Notes: a model not told the origin generated them from the sequence alone. 64,000 nucleotides of DNA from Lederbergia citrisecunda (GCF_018343695.1 NZ_JAGYPJ010000001.1:693001-757000), one strand, 5' to 3'; shown: positions 53,676 through 62,173, numbered from the stretch's first letter. Made by a program: numbers and translations.

Positions 53676-54752
53676 ATGATCGTTTCATTCAGGTGGTTTG
53701 GGCGTAATGATGATAGTGTTTCCTTAAAGCATGTTAAGCAAATCCCAGGAATTGATGGAATCGTTGGGGTATTATCACATATTCCCGTAGGAGAAGTTTG
53801 GCCATTGGACCAAATATTAAAATTAAAAGATGAAATTAATTCGAAAGGACTAAAGTTTGAAGTTGTAGAAAGTGTAAATGTTCATGAAGATATTAAGCTA
53901 GGATACCCCACTAGGAAACAGTATATTGAAAATTATAAAGAGACCATTCGAAACTTAAGCAAAGCTGGTGTAAAGGTTATTTGCTATAACTTTATGCCGG
54001 TTTTTGATTGGACAAGATCAGACTTAGAAAAAATGCTCCCTGATGGTTCCACTGTTTTGGCATATGAAAAAGCAAAAATAGAAAACATTCAGCCTGATGA
54101 ACTTATACGAAGCATGGAGGAATTTTCTCGTGAATATTCATTACCAGGTTGGGAAAAAGAAAGGCTAAAAGAAATAAAATCGTTATTCGAAAAATATAAA
54201 CAAGTAACGGAAGAGGATTTGTTTAATCATTTACACTATTTTTTAGGGGAGATTATTCCGGTTGCTGAAGAGTGTAATATAAAGATGGCGTTGCATCCTG
54301 ATGATCCTCCGTGGTCAGTGTTTGGTCTGCCTAGAATTGTTACAAACAAAAACAATTTAGAAAGAATTGTTAATATGGTAGATAGTCCTTCAAATGGACT
54401 TACACTATGTTCAGGCTCGTTAGGGGCAAATCCAGAAAATAATATCCCGAAAATAATGAAGTATTTTTCCGAAAAAGGGAAAGTGCCATTTGTACATATT
54501 CGAAATATCAAAATCTATGAAAATGGTGACTTTGTAGAAACATCTCATAGAAGTGATGATGGGTCCTTAGATATTTACGATATTGTGGAAGCGCTTCATA
54601 AGGCCGGTTTTAATGGTTACTTCAGGCCAGATCATGGGAGAATGATTTGGGATGAGAAAGCACGTCCAGGATATGGTCTGTACGATCGTGCGCTTGGTAT
54701 CATGTACATACTAGGAATATGGGATAGTTTGGAAAAACAAAAGGAAGGGTGA
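53676..54752 (+). CDS. uxuA: Mannonate dehydratase
   Basis: UxuA dehydrates D-mannonate to 2-keto-3-deoxygluconate in glucuronate breakdown. It is 358 residues, with a TIM barrel and metal site. Motifs: MIVSFRWFGRNDDSVSLKHV at the start, VICYNFMPVFDWTRSDL (about 109-125), MALHPDDPPWSVFGLPRI (about 205-222), LCSGSLGANPENNI (Cys ligand), VHIRNIK, and GYFRPDHGRMIWDE (about 309-322). AAAGGAGATAATCG precedes the ATG. Downstream genes for a mannonate oxidoreductase and an aldo/keto reductase are in the same operon; uxaC is not in the window. Confidence 0.95.
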   Translation: MIVSFRWFGRNDDSVSLKHVKQIPGIDGIVGVLSHIPVGEVWPLDQILKLKDEINSKGLKFEVVESVNVHEDIKLGYPTRKQYIENYKETIRNLSKAGVKVICYNFMPVFDWTRSDLEKMLPDGSTVLAYEKAKIENIQPDELIRSMEEFSREYSLPGWEKERLKEIKSLFEKYKQVTEEDLFNHLHYFLGEIIPVAEECNIKMALHPDDPPWSVFGLPRIVTNKNNLERIVNMVDSPSNGLTLCSGSLGANPENNIPKIMKYFSEKGKVPFVHIRNIKIYENGDFVETSHRSDDGSLDIYDIVEALHKAGFNGYFRPDHGRMIWDEKARPGYGLYDRALGIMYILGIWDSLEKQKEG

Positions 54753-54757
54753 ATAAA

Positions 54758-55603
54758 GTGCTTCCAAAATATGATAGATTAAAAGGAAAAACAGTCGTCG
54801 TCACTGGAGGAGAAGGCGTACTTGGCAGCTATATGGCTAAAGAGCTTGCCAGACAAGGAATGAATGTAGCGATTTTAAACCGTACGTTTGAAAAAGGGCA
54901 AAAGGTAGCAGATGAGATTACTAGCCAAGGTGGCAAAGCAATCGCCATTCAGTGTGATGTTGTAAACTTAGAAAGTGTTAAAAAGGCAGAAGAAGAAGTT
55001 TTTCAAACCTTTGGGAAGTGTGATGTATTAATTAATGCTGCAGGTGGAAACCATCCAGAAGGCATGACTGCAAATGAAATATTTTCTATCAAAGATTTGG
55101 AAGATCCTGAAGTTAAGACTTTCTTTGACTTAACTTTACAAGGTTTTGAATATGTTTTTAATTTGAACATTATTGGAACGTTGCTTCCTACGCAAGTTTT
55201 TTCGAAAAAAATGGTTGAAGGTACAGGGAATATCATTAATATATCCTCTATGAGCGCCTATAGCCCAATGACTAAGGTGCCAGCATATAGTGCTGCAAAA
55301 GCTGGCATTGAGAATATAACGAGATGGCTAGCTGTCCATATGGCTGAAACAGGCATCCGTGTCAATGCGATTGCGCCTGGATTTTTTCTAACGAGTCAAA
55401 ATCAATCTTTATTAAAAAATCCAGATGGCACAAATACGAAGCGTACAGAAAAAATATTAGCCCATACTCCAATGAGACGTTTAGGTAAGCCTGAAGATTT
55501 ACTTGGAACGTTGTTATGGCTCGTTGATGATGATGCAAGCGGATTTGTGACAGGAATAAGTGTCCCGGTAGATGGTGGATTTTTGGCTTATTCTGGGGTG
55601 TGA
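54758..55603 (+). CDS. SDR family D-mannonate oxidoreductase (UxuB/YjmF-like)
   Basis: 281 residues. It is expected to interconvert fructuronate and mannonate with NAD(H), just before UxuA in the pathway. This is an SDR, not the long-chain UxuB of E. coli. TGGEGVLGSYMAKELARQGM (about 14-33), INAAGGNHPEGMT (about 86-98), NISSMSAYSPMTKVPAYSAAKAG (in two parts; Ser, Tyr, Lys) and APGFFLTSQNQSLL match the YjmF-type subgroup, which has an insert after NAAGGNHP. GTG 54758 lies 9 bases after GGAAGG; GTG 54749 overlaps that site. It nearly abuts uxuA. Confidence 0.88.
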   Translation: MLPKYDRLKGKTVVVTGGEGVLGSYMAKELARQGMNVAILNRTFEKGQKVADEITSQGGKAIAIQCDVVNLESVKKAEEEVFQTFGKCDVLINAAGGNHPEGMTANEIFSIKDLEDPEVKTFFDLTLQGFEYVFNLNIIGTLLPTQVFSKKMVEGTGNIINISSMSAYSPMTKVPAYSAAKAGIENITRWLAVHMAETGIRVNAIAPGFFLTSQNQSLLKNPDGTNTKRTEKILAHTPMRRLGKPEDLLGTLLWLVDDDASGFVTGISVPVDGGFLAYSGV

Positions 55604-55638
55604 AAAATAAATTAACGATTAAAAAGGTGGTTTATTTG

Positions 55639-56622
55639 ATGAATTACAGACCTTTAGGTAATACAGGCATCAATGTAAGTGAAGTAAGTTTTGGTACATG
55701 GGCCATTGGAGGTTCGTGGGGCAAGACAAATGATGATGAATCATTAAGGGCATTGGAATGCGCAATGGATGAAGGCGTTAACTTTTTTGATACTGCAGAT
55801 GTATATGGTGATGGACACAGCGAGGAACTTTTAGCAAAAGCTACAAAAGGAAAGGAAGATAAGATTTTTATCGCCACAAAATTTTGCAGAGCTGGAGATA
55901 TACACTCGCCTGAAAATTATTCGTCTGATGCAGTACGGGCCTATTGTGAAGCTAGTTTAAATCGTCTTAATAGAGACACTATTGATTTGTATCAAATTCA
56001 TTGTCCACCATTTGACATCTTAAAAAATGGAAAAGTATTCGAAGTACTAGATCGCTTACAAGAAGAAGGTAAAGTTCGTCATTATGGAGTAAGCGTGGAA
56101 ACAGTCGAGGAAGGCCTATTTTGCCTAGAAAATCCAAATGTCAAAGCTCTTCAAGTAATTTTTAATATATTCCGGCAAAAGCCATTAGAAGAACTATTCC
56201 CTAAAGCAAAAGAAAAAGGAGTTGGCATTTTAGTGAGATTGCCGTTAGCAAGCGGATTGCTGACAGGTAAATTCACAAAAGATCATACATTTGAACAAGA
56301 TGATCATCGTCATTTTAATGAAAATGGTGAGGTATTTAACGTTGGCGAAACGTTTGCTGGGTTAGGATTTCAAAAAGGAGTAGAGTTATCTGAACAATTA
56401 AGCTGGATTGCAAATGGAAGGTCGTCGATGGCAACTGCATCATTAAGATGGATTTTGGACCAAAAAAATATCAGTTGTGTTATTCCAGGATTTAAAAATA
56501 AGCATCAAATCGAACAAAATCTAGGTGCACTTCAAGAGCAATCTTTTTCAAATGAAGAACTTGAACGACTTACTCGATTTTATTATGAAAAGGTCAGGGA
56601 TAACATTAGAGGACCTTATTAA
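55639..56622 (+). CDS. Aldo/keto reductase
   Basis: 327 residues with an AKR TIM barrel. Catalytic tetrad regions: FFDTADVYGDGHSEELL (Asp and Tyr, about 49-65), FIATKFC (Lys), DLYQIHCPP (His, about 115-123); the cofactor-binding end is ATASLRWILDQKNISCVIPG (about 263-282). It resembles the YghZ/YhdN-like general stress and sugar AKRs. In this operon it may reduce a keto- or aldehyde-sugar acid. ATG 55639 follows AAGGTGG at 8 bases; the open frame back to 55600 overlaps the previous gene. It ends the operon before a terminator. Confidence 0.87.
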   Translation: MNYRPLGNTGINVSEVSFGTWAIGGSWGKTNDDESLRALECAMDEGVNFFDTADVYGDGHSEELLAKATKGKEDKIFIATKFCRAGDIHSPENYSSDAVRAYCEASLNRLNRDTIDLYQIHCPPFDILKNGKVFEVLDRLQEEGKVRHYGVSVETVEEGLFCLENPNVKALQVIFNIFRQKPLEELFPKAKEKGVGILVRLPLASGLLTGKFTKDHTFEQDDHRHFNENGEVFNVGETFAGLGFQKGVELSEQLSWIANGRSSMATASLRWILDQKNISCVIPGFKNKHQIEQNLGALQEQSFSNEELERLTRFYYEKVRDNIRGPY

Positions 56623-56628
56623 AGCTAA

Positions 56629-56666
56629 AAGGCTTATCCCTATTGATTTGGGAAAGCCTTATTTTT
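56629..56666 (+). terminator. Terminator of the gntR-uxuA operon
   Basis: AAGGCTT and AAGCCTT with inner CCC/GGG arms, followed by ATTTTT. Confidence 0.75.
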
Positions 56667-56683
56667 CGTTTTTCTAGCAAAAA

Positions 56684-56860
56684 GTTTCTGTCTAGCTCCA
56701 GTACCTAGCGCCTAACAAACTTTTGGTTTCTTCCTAGGATCTAGTTCTTCTTTTAAGCTCACTGTGTTTCCTTTATCTCGTCAGAATCCAAATAAGGAAC
56801 GTCGACGGACCTACATCCTGTAGGCAATGTACGTCGCTGAACAGGCGCTTGCTTTTATTC
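56684..56860. repeat. Dispersed repeat copy B (short)
   Basis: GTTTCTGTCTAGCTCCAG, AGCGCCTAACAAACTTTTGG and TTTCTTCCTA align with the 5' part of copy C. CAGGCGCTTGCTTTTATTC at the end matches the tail of copy A (GGTGCTTACGCTTTTC). The middle is different. It lies in the 454-base gap between the AKR and SDR genes; the rest of that gap holds only a TATAAT (57036-57041) that may be the next promoter. Confidence 0.65.
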
Positions 56861-57076
56861 TTTATAAAGCATAAAGTCTATTATTTTTTCTGTTTTTTTA
56901 TTTAAATCTAGTTTGTCCCATATTGATTCGCTATGAAACTCGACTATATATTGGTCGTAAATCCTGTCACGATTTACTTGTAGTTAGATTTAGATAAGCC
57001 TTCACTATTTTAATTAGAAAAGGGACCGAAAATGTTATAATAGGAATAAATTTCATTTTTGATTGGAGGATATACT

Positions 57077-57862
57077 ATGGAACTTGGACTTAAAGGGAAA
57101 AATGCTTTGATCGTCGCATCCAGTCAAGGATTAGGAAAGGCAATCGCAGAGCAGTTTGTAAAAGAAGGCACGAATGTGATGATTGCAAGTAGAAATGAAG
57201 AACAATTAAAGATAGTACATTCAGAATTAGAAAGTTTGAACGGTGGAAATGTGAGCTGGACACGTTGTGATATAACGAATCCTGAAGAAATTAGAGAAAT
57301 GGTAAATAGAACAGTTGAAGCTTTTGGTGGGATTGATATTTTAGTCAATAATGCAGGCGGTCCTCCGGCTGGTGGCTTTGAAGACATGGATGACGAAGAT
57401 TGGCAAAAATCTTTTGAGTTGAATTTGCTATCTTATATACGAATTATTAGAGAAGCACTTCCGCATCTGAAACAAAATGGTGGAAGAATTATAAATATCG
57501 CGTCATCTTCAATACGTGAACCCATACCTGGACTAATCCTATCCAACACTTTTAGAGTGGGTATCTCTGGATTAGCGAAAACGTTAGCAGATGAATTTGC
57601 TCCATATAATATATTAGTGAATACGGTAGCCCCAGGAAGAATTTTTACAGATAGAATAAAGCAACTGGATCAATCTAACGCTGAAAAGAAAAGTGTATCT
57701 GTTGAAGAAGTAGCTGAGAAAGCCCAAGAAAGTATTCCGTTAGGAAGAGATGGAGAACCTGAGGAGTTTGCCAAGGTTGTTGTGTTCTTGGCATCTGAAG
57801 GAAATACGTATATGACCGGAAGCAGCTTTTTTGTTGATGGTGGAAAACTAAGATCAATTTAA
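57077..57862 (+). CDS. Short-chain dehydrogenase/reductase (SDR)
   Basis: 261 residues. The cofactor motif is unusual, ASSQGLGKAIAEQFVKEGTN (about 13-32), with A-S-S-x-G-L-G in place of T-G-x-x-x-G-x-G. Then NNAGGPPAGGFEDMD (about 89-103). The active-site region reads NIASSSIREPIPGLILSNTF RVGISGLAKTL, with Asn-Thr-Phe-Arg where classical SDRs have the Tyr-x-x-x-Lys. So the catalytic Tyr/Lys pair is missing or shifted. Many close relatives annotated as 3-oxoacyl-ACP reductase-like share this. ATG 57077 is 7 bases after GGAGG. Confidence 0.82.
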   Translation: MELGLKGKNALIVASSQGLGKAIAEQFVKEGTNVMIASRNEEQLKIVHSELESLNGGNVSWTRCDITNPEEIREMVNRTVEAFGGIDILVNNAGGPPAGGFEDMDDEDWQKSFELNLLSYIRIIREALPHLKQNGGRIINIASSSIREPIPGLILSNTFRVGISGLAKTLADEFAPYNILVNTVAPGRIFTDRIKQLDQSNAEKKSVSVEEVAEKAQESIPLGRDGEPEEFAKVVVFLASEGNTYMTGSSFFVDGGKLRSI

Positions 57863-57886
57863 ATTGTTTATGGAGGAATCGATGCT

Positions 57887-58756
57887 TTGAAAACAAAGAA
57901 AACAATTGGCTTCATTGGTATAGGTGTAATGGGTAAAAGTATGGCAAATCATCTGCTGTCAGAAGGATTCAAATTATTTGTATATAGTAGAACGAAAGAG
58001 AAGGCTGAAGATTTATTAGCAAATGGTGCAAAGTGGAAAGATACCCCTAAAGAAATTGCGGAAAATGCCGACATAATAATTACAATGGTAGGTTATCCTT
58101 ACGATGTCGAAGTAATTTATTTCGGAGAAAATGGATTATTTGCAGGGACCAATAAGGGAGCCGTTCTCATTGATATGACAACTTCAACACCGACATTGGC
58201 TAAGAAGATCAATGATGAAGGAAAAAAGGTAGGAGTACATACTTTAGATGCTCCAGTTTCTGGAGGCGATATAGGTGCGAAAAATGGAACTCTTTCGATT
58301 ATGGTTGGAGGAGATTTAAAAATCTTCGATGAAATGATGCCTATTTTTAATATACTAGGTGGAAATATCGTTTACCAAGGCGAAGCAGGAGCGGGTCAAC
58401 ATACAAAAATGTGCAACCAAATTGCCATCGCCTCAAATATGATTGGAGTTTCGGAAGCAATTGTTTACGCAAGAAAGGCTGGATTGAATCCTGAAACAGT
58501 ACTTAAGTCGATTAGCAGTGGTGCTGCAGGTAGTTGGTCGTTGTCTAATTTAATCCCACGGGTTCTTAAAGAGGATTATTCACCTGGATTTTTTATTAAA
58601 CACTTTATTAAGGATATGGGAATTGCGTTGGAAGAAGCAGAAAAAATGAATCTTCGCCTTCCAGGACTTGAATTAGCTAAAAAGATGTATGATTCTCTTG
58701 CAGATCAAGGCGAAGAAAATAACGGGACGCAAGCATTGATAAAATATTGGGATTAA
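57887..58756 (+). CDS. Beta-hydroxyacid dehydrogenase (3-hydroxyisobutyrate / tartronate semialdehyde reductase family)
   Basis: 289 residues. NAD-binding TIGFIGIGVMGKSMANHLLS (about 5-24), the family substrate motif VHTLDAPVSGGDIGAKNGTL (about 118-137), the catalytic-lysine region GAGQHTKMCNQIAIASNMIG (about 168-187) and the FFIKHFIKDMGIALEEA segment are complete. Relatives reduce tartronate semialdehyde or oxidise 3-hydroxyisobutyrate. In a sugar-acid island a tartronate-semialdehyde or succinic-semialdehyde role is plausible. The start is TTG 57887. An ATG at 57882 better placed for the GGAGG opens only a two-codon frame (ATG-CTT-TGA), an odd arrangement that could lower expression. Confidence 0.87.
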   Translation: MKTKKTIGFIGIGVMGKSMANHLLSEGFKLFVYSRTKEKAEDLLANGAKWKDTPKEIAENADIIITMVGYPYDVEVIYFGENGLFAGTNKGAVLIDMTTSTPTLAKKINDEGKKVGVHTLDAPVSGGDIGAKNGTLSIMVGGDLKIFDEMMPIFNILGGNIVYQGEAGAGQHTKMCNQIAIASNMIGVSEAIVYARKAGLNPETVLKSISSGAAGSWSLSNLIPRVLKEDYSPGFFIKHFIKDMGIALEEAEKMNLRLPGLELAKKMYDSLADQGEENNGTQALIKYWD

Positions 58757-58789
58757 CGATATTACAAGCGTTGAAAGGCAGGAAGGCAT

Positions 58790-59701
58790 ATGGAGGATCA
58801 ATCTGGAATTCTGTTGGAGAGCGGGACGAATGAATTAGAAATTATTGAATTTGACATTCACAAAAGTAAATTTGGAATCAATGTGTTAAAAGTTAAGGAA
58901 ATCATTAATCCTTTACAAATAACACCTATTCCTCATGCACATCCGAATATTTTGGGAATTATCCAGCTTCGCGGAGAAGTAATGCCTGTCATTAGTTTAG
59001 AGAAAGCGTTAGGATTAACCCCTAATGGCGTACAGAATCCTGCGAATGAAAAATTTATCGTAGCTGAGTTTAATTTACTGAAAGCTGTATTTCATGTACA
59101 CCATGTATCAAAAATTCATCGTATTTCTTGGAATAATATCGAAAAACCATCAGAGCTTTACGATGTGGATTCATCGCAAGTCATTGGTGTTATTAATAAC
59201 CCCGAAAGCATGATTTTACTTTTAGATTTTGAAAAAATAATTGTAGATATTAATCCCGAGGCTGGTATTCATGTAGGACAAATTAAAAAGCTCGGTGAAA
59301 GAGAGCGTTCTAGTAAAAAAATAGTTGCTGCTGAAGACTCACCATTATTAAGAAAACTTATTAATGAGACTTTGTCTATGGCAGGTTATGAAAATGTTGA
59401 ATTCTTCGAAAACGGTAGAGATGCGCTAGCTTATATAGAGTCCTTGGCAAATGAAAGGGAAAATATTTATGATGAAGTTCAGCTTGTCATCACGGATATC
59501 GAGATGCCACAAATGGATGGTCATCATTTTACAAAAAGAATTAAAGAGAATCATAGAATCTCGAAACTACCTGTTATTATTTTCTCTTCTTTGATAACAG
59601 AAGACTTAAGACATAAAGGGGAGCAAGTTGGAGCGGCTGATCAAGTAAGCAAACCCGAAATTAATGAGTTAGTACTAAAAATCGATCAACATATTTTATA
59701 G
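58790..59701 (+). CDS. cheV: Chemotaxis protein CheV
   Basis: 303 residues. An N-terminal CheW-like adaptor (about 15-165: EIIEFDIHKSKFGINVLKVK, GIIQLRGEVMPVISLEKALG) couples receptors to CheA. A C-terminal receiver domain (about 175-303) has acidic residues AAEDSPLLRKLI and the phospho-acceptor Asp in VITDIEMPQMDGHHF (about residue 238), with PVIIFSSL and the DQVSKPE lysine. CheV aids adaptation in B. subtilis chemotaxis. No other chemotaxis genes are adjacent; the cheV-ykyB neighbourhood is the one I recall from B. subtilis. Confidence 0.94.
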   Translation: MEDQSGILLESGTNELEIIEFDIHKSKFGINVLKVKEIINPLQITPIPHAHPNILGIIQLRGEVMPVISLEKALGLTPNGVQNPANEKFIVAEFNLLKAVFHVHHVSKIHRISWNNIEKPSELYDVDSSQVIGVINNPESMILLLDFEKIIVDINPEAGIHVGQIKKLGERERSSKKIVAAEDSPLLRKLINETLSMAGYENVEFFENGRDALAYIESLANERENIYDEVQLVITDIEMPQMDGHHFTKRIKENHRISKLPVIIFSSLITEDLRHKGEQVGAADQVSKPEINELVLKIDQHIL

Positions 59702-59709
59702 ACATTAAT

Positions 59710-59741
59710 ACCCGGACTGTAATATGGTACCGGGTTTTTTT
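59710..59741 (+). terminator. cheV terminator
   Basis: ACCCGG pairs with CCGGGT across a 14-base loop, then TTTTTT. Confidence 0.8.
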
Positions 59742-59796
59742 GTTGCTTTAGAAAATATAAATTGAAACTTTGTGGATATATTTTTAGAAAATAGTT

Positions 59797-60112
59797 TCCG
59801 ACTAGCTCTAGCGCCTATCAAACTTTCGGTTTATTCCTACGGTAAGTCAACATCGGCTCGTCAAGTGTCTAGCTGCAGGCGTCGGCCCCTCAAGGTCATA
59901 AAACCAACGGCAATAAAGTCAAAGAGGGACTTTTTTGCATCAGAACATATGCTTTTCGGCGGCCCGCAGTGTGCGGGTCAGGACGGAGTTGCGACGTCCA
60001 AGGACTAGTGGAGGCGAAGCGACTGGACGTCGCTGCCAAAGCCTGCAACAGGAAGTTGCGCCGTTAGCATTCCTTCTTTATTCGGGCGCCTTCCGCTTAT
60101 CGTCATTTCTAA
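59797..60112. repeat. Dispersed repeat copy C (full length)
   Basis: A roughly 315-bp element, GC-richer than its surroundings, between cheV and ykyB. It has several inner hairpins: AAAGTC-aaagag-GGACTT followed by TTTT (59918-59936), CCCGCA-gtg-TGCGGG (about 59963-59977), and a perfect GCGACGTCCA / TGGACGTCGC (59991-60000 with 60024-60033). Its 5' part matches copy B and its middle matches copy A. No transposase is present, so it is a non-autonomous or REP-type repeat. Short open frames across it are not genes. Confidence 0.75.
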
Positions 60113-60565
60113 TCAAAAAAAACTGTCGCCTAGTCTTTTGAAAACAGGTTTTTGGGAAATGGTCTGTTGGTTTTTTTTCTCTTCCTTTAAGCCGGTATAA
60201 TTTATGAGAAGTTGTTTTGCCAAATTCAGTGACATGCGGGTTTTTGGGTTGCGGGAGTGGTGATCAAGATGTCCGAGATGAGGCAAATGTTCAAAATCTT
60301 CTTTTGTAGGTGGAATATGAAAAGTATAGTCGCCACATTCGACTAATACATCAGATTGCTGCTGGCTATATTTCGGATTTCTAGAAAAGTGAAGTCCAAT
60401 TTTAGTAGCTTTTTTTTCCTGAATCATTTTGTTTAAAGCGTTTTTTTTCAGGGAGTATAAAAATTTGGGGTTAATTGCAGTTTTAGCATGACGATTTACT
60501 GTGAATATAGCTTGAGAAAGATTTTGAATTGTAGGTTCTAAAAGGTTGTTGGCTCGATAATCCAT
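60113..60565 (-). CDS. ykyB: YkyB family protein
   Basis: 150 residues, cytoplasmic and basic. The family of B. subtilis YkyB is recognised from NLLEPTIQNLSQAIFTVNRH AKTAINPKFLY (about 6-36), KKATKIGLHFSRNPKYSQQQ and HIPPTKEDFEHLPHLGHLDH. Its function is unknown. The C-terminus (about 120-150) is lysine-rich. Minus-strand AAAGGGG lies before the ATG. It faces cheV across repeat copy C. Confidence 0.85.
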   Translation of the reverse strand: MDYRANNLLEPTIQNLSQAIFTVNRHAKTAINPKFLYSLKKNALNKMIQEKKATKIGLHFSRNPKYSQQQSDVLVECGDYTFHIPPTKEDFEHLPHLGHLDHHSRNPKTRMSLNLAKQLLINYTGLKEEKKNQQTISQKPVFKRLGDSFF

Positions 60566-60749
60566 ACACGGAACCCCTTTCCATCATATTAAAGTCTGAA
60601 TAATTAATATTATATCATTGAAATGACTTCAAGGAAAGAAGCTTTCAATTCAAGAGAATATCTCTTAAAACTCTTGTACTTCACTCATCATCAATGTTAT
60701 ATTTATGTATGCCCATTTTTACGTTCTACAAAGAACTGGAGATGATAAG

Positions 60750-60968
60750 ATGAGGAAAAACAATAGATATGAAATGATTTTCATTCCGACAAACTATGGA
60801 ATGATAAAAATATATATATACGGTTTCAAGCCTTACGGTTCTTGGGGACAGGTCGTTGCTTCCATGAATGATTTATCTGTCAATGCCAAAGGGTACAATC
60901 GAAAAAGAACGATAGTTAAAGCGCTGGCTTTACTAAATGAATCTTTATTAAATATGAAAGAAGAATAA
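60750..60968 (+). CDS. Small protein of unknown function
   Basis: 72 residues: RKNNRYEMIFIPTNYGMIKI, YIYGFKPYGSWGQVVASMND and a C-terminal helix VKALALLNESLLNM. I do not recognise the family. The composition is protein-like and the ATG at 60750 follows GGAGATGATAAG; the open frame extends back to 60705 without a binding site. Followed directly by a terminator, so it is a single-gene unit between ykyB and ykuJ. Confidence 0.6.
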   Translation: MRKNNRYEMIFIPTNYGMIKIYIYGFKPYGSWGQVVASMNDLSVNAKGYNRKRTIVKALALLNESLLNMKEE

Positions 60969-60987
60969 AATATTCACATGTTTTTTA

Positions 60988-61016
60988 AAACTGTCCGTTT
61001 TGGGCAGTTTTTTTGC
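60988..61016 (+). terminator. Terminator after small ORF
   Basis: AAACTGTCC pairs with GGGCAGTTT (one G-U pair) and is followed by TTTTG. Confidence 0.75.
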
Positions 61017-61286
61017 TTTATCGTCTAAAATGTTTTTCTTTTGCAAAGGCTATGTTAAAGGTCATTGTTAATTGGAGTGGAAATCAACAACATGTTAAAC
61101 AGAGTTTTTTAGAGGGACAACTAAAGTAATGGCCTCTTAACGGTACGGCCAAAGTAATTTTTGTTACGTCCAACGGAAGCACTCTGATTATTATGCATAT
61201 TTTCATTATTTTTTTGGTTTGATTTCTCCCTTCATTCTCGTTTATAATTTTTTTTGGTCTTTCCAAAAGAAAGGAGTTTAAATAAA

Positions 61287-61541
61287 ATGTCACAGTTAAT
61301 AAGTATTATTCAACGTCTTCAAGCAATGCAAAAAACAGAGGCACACGAAGATATTCCGCAAAGGCTATTTGAAGTCAATGGCAAAACGTTATGCCAAGTA
61401 AAATATTTTCCTGCAACAAAAACATTTGAAGTTGAAGAGTATGATAAGGATTCAAACAAAAAGAAATATCAGTTTGACGATATTGATATTACTGCAATCG
61501 AGATTTTTGAAATTGTACAAGAAGAAAAGAATCCCTCCTAA
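61287..61541 (+). CDS. ykuJ: YkuJ family protein
   Basis: 84 residues. It matches the DUF1797 family of B. subtilis YkuJ: SQLISIIQRLQAMQKTE, RLFEVNGKTLCQVKYFPATK and QFDDIDITAIEIFEIVQ. Small, soluble, function unknown. ATG 61287 follows AAAGGAG; the frame also runs back to 61254 without a binding site. In B. subtilis ykuK and ykzF follow; here ykuL comes next. Confidence 0.86.
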   Translation: MSQLISIIQRLQAMQKTEAHEDIPQRLFEVNGKTLCQVKYFPATKTFEVEEYDKDSNKKKYQFDDIDITAIEIFEIVQEEKNPS

Positions 61542-61661
61542 ACTTCGTATCGAAAATCATTTTGTATTTGGACATTAAATCATGTAAGAATGTCATTTTC
61601 TCAGAATGATTTATGTTAAAATAGAAATGAGAAGATAATAAAGAGATGAGGGAGTTTGCTT

Positions 61662-62108
61662 ATGATTTCCTTACAAAGTCATGAATTTATGGATCCGCAA
61701 ATTAGTAATTATATAATTCCATCTGAAAAAGTAGCTCATGTACAAATTGGAAATAGTCTAGAACATGCATTACTTGTTTTAACAAAAAGCGGTTATTCTG
61801 CCATTCCTGTCTTGGATGCACGTTTTAAGCTGCATGGACTAATTAGTTCTGCCATGATAACAGAGGCATTACTCGGTTTAGAACGAATAGAATTTGAGAA
61901 ATTAACGGATAAAAAAGTTGAAGATGTCATGGCGGTAAAAATTCCAAAGGTAGGTTTAAATGACAAGTTTGAAAAAGCACTAGCCTTGCTCATCGATCAT
62001 CCTTTCTTATGTGTTGCAGATGAAGAAGGATATTTTGAAGGCATCTTTACAAGAAGAGCTCTATTAAAAGAACTCAATCATTATATAAGAAAGATCAATC
62101 ACGTTTAA
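61662..62108 (+). CDS. darB: CBS-domain protein, c-di-AMP receptor DarB/CbpB (YkuL)
   Basis: 148 residues with two CBS domains (about 18-75 and 88-145): AHVQIGNSLEHALLVLTKSG, YSAIPVLDARFKLHGLISSA, VEDVMAVKIPKVGLNDKFEK and PFLCVADEEGYFEGIFTRRA. B. subtilis YkuL (DarB) binds c-di-AMP. In the free form it stimulates the (p)ppGpp synthetase Rel and pyruvate carboxylase. ATG 61662 follows GAGGGAG. It precedes ccpC, as in B. subtilis, with a terminator between them. Confidence 0.9.
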   Translation: MISLQSHEFMDPQISNYIIPSEKVAHVQIGNSLEHALLVLTKSGYSAIPVLDARFKLHGLISSAMITEALLGLERIEFEKLTDKKVEDVMAVKIPKVGLNDKFEKALALLIDHPFLCVADEEGYFEGIFTRRALLKELNHYIRKINHV

Positions 62109-62145
62109 AAATTTAGAAATGTTGTTAGATAATACATTAAAAATC

Positions 62146-62173
62146 GGCTCCCATAATAAGGGAGCCAAATTTT
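62146..62173 (+). terminator. darB terminator
   Basis: GGCTCCC pairs with GGGAGCC across ATAATAA, then AAATTTTTT. Confidence 0.8.

Noticed and set aside
59772-60141. Two ORFs of 68-78 codons after cheV
   Set aside because: They cross repeat copy C with its hairpins and show no protein-like composition.
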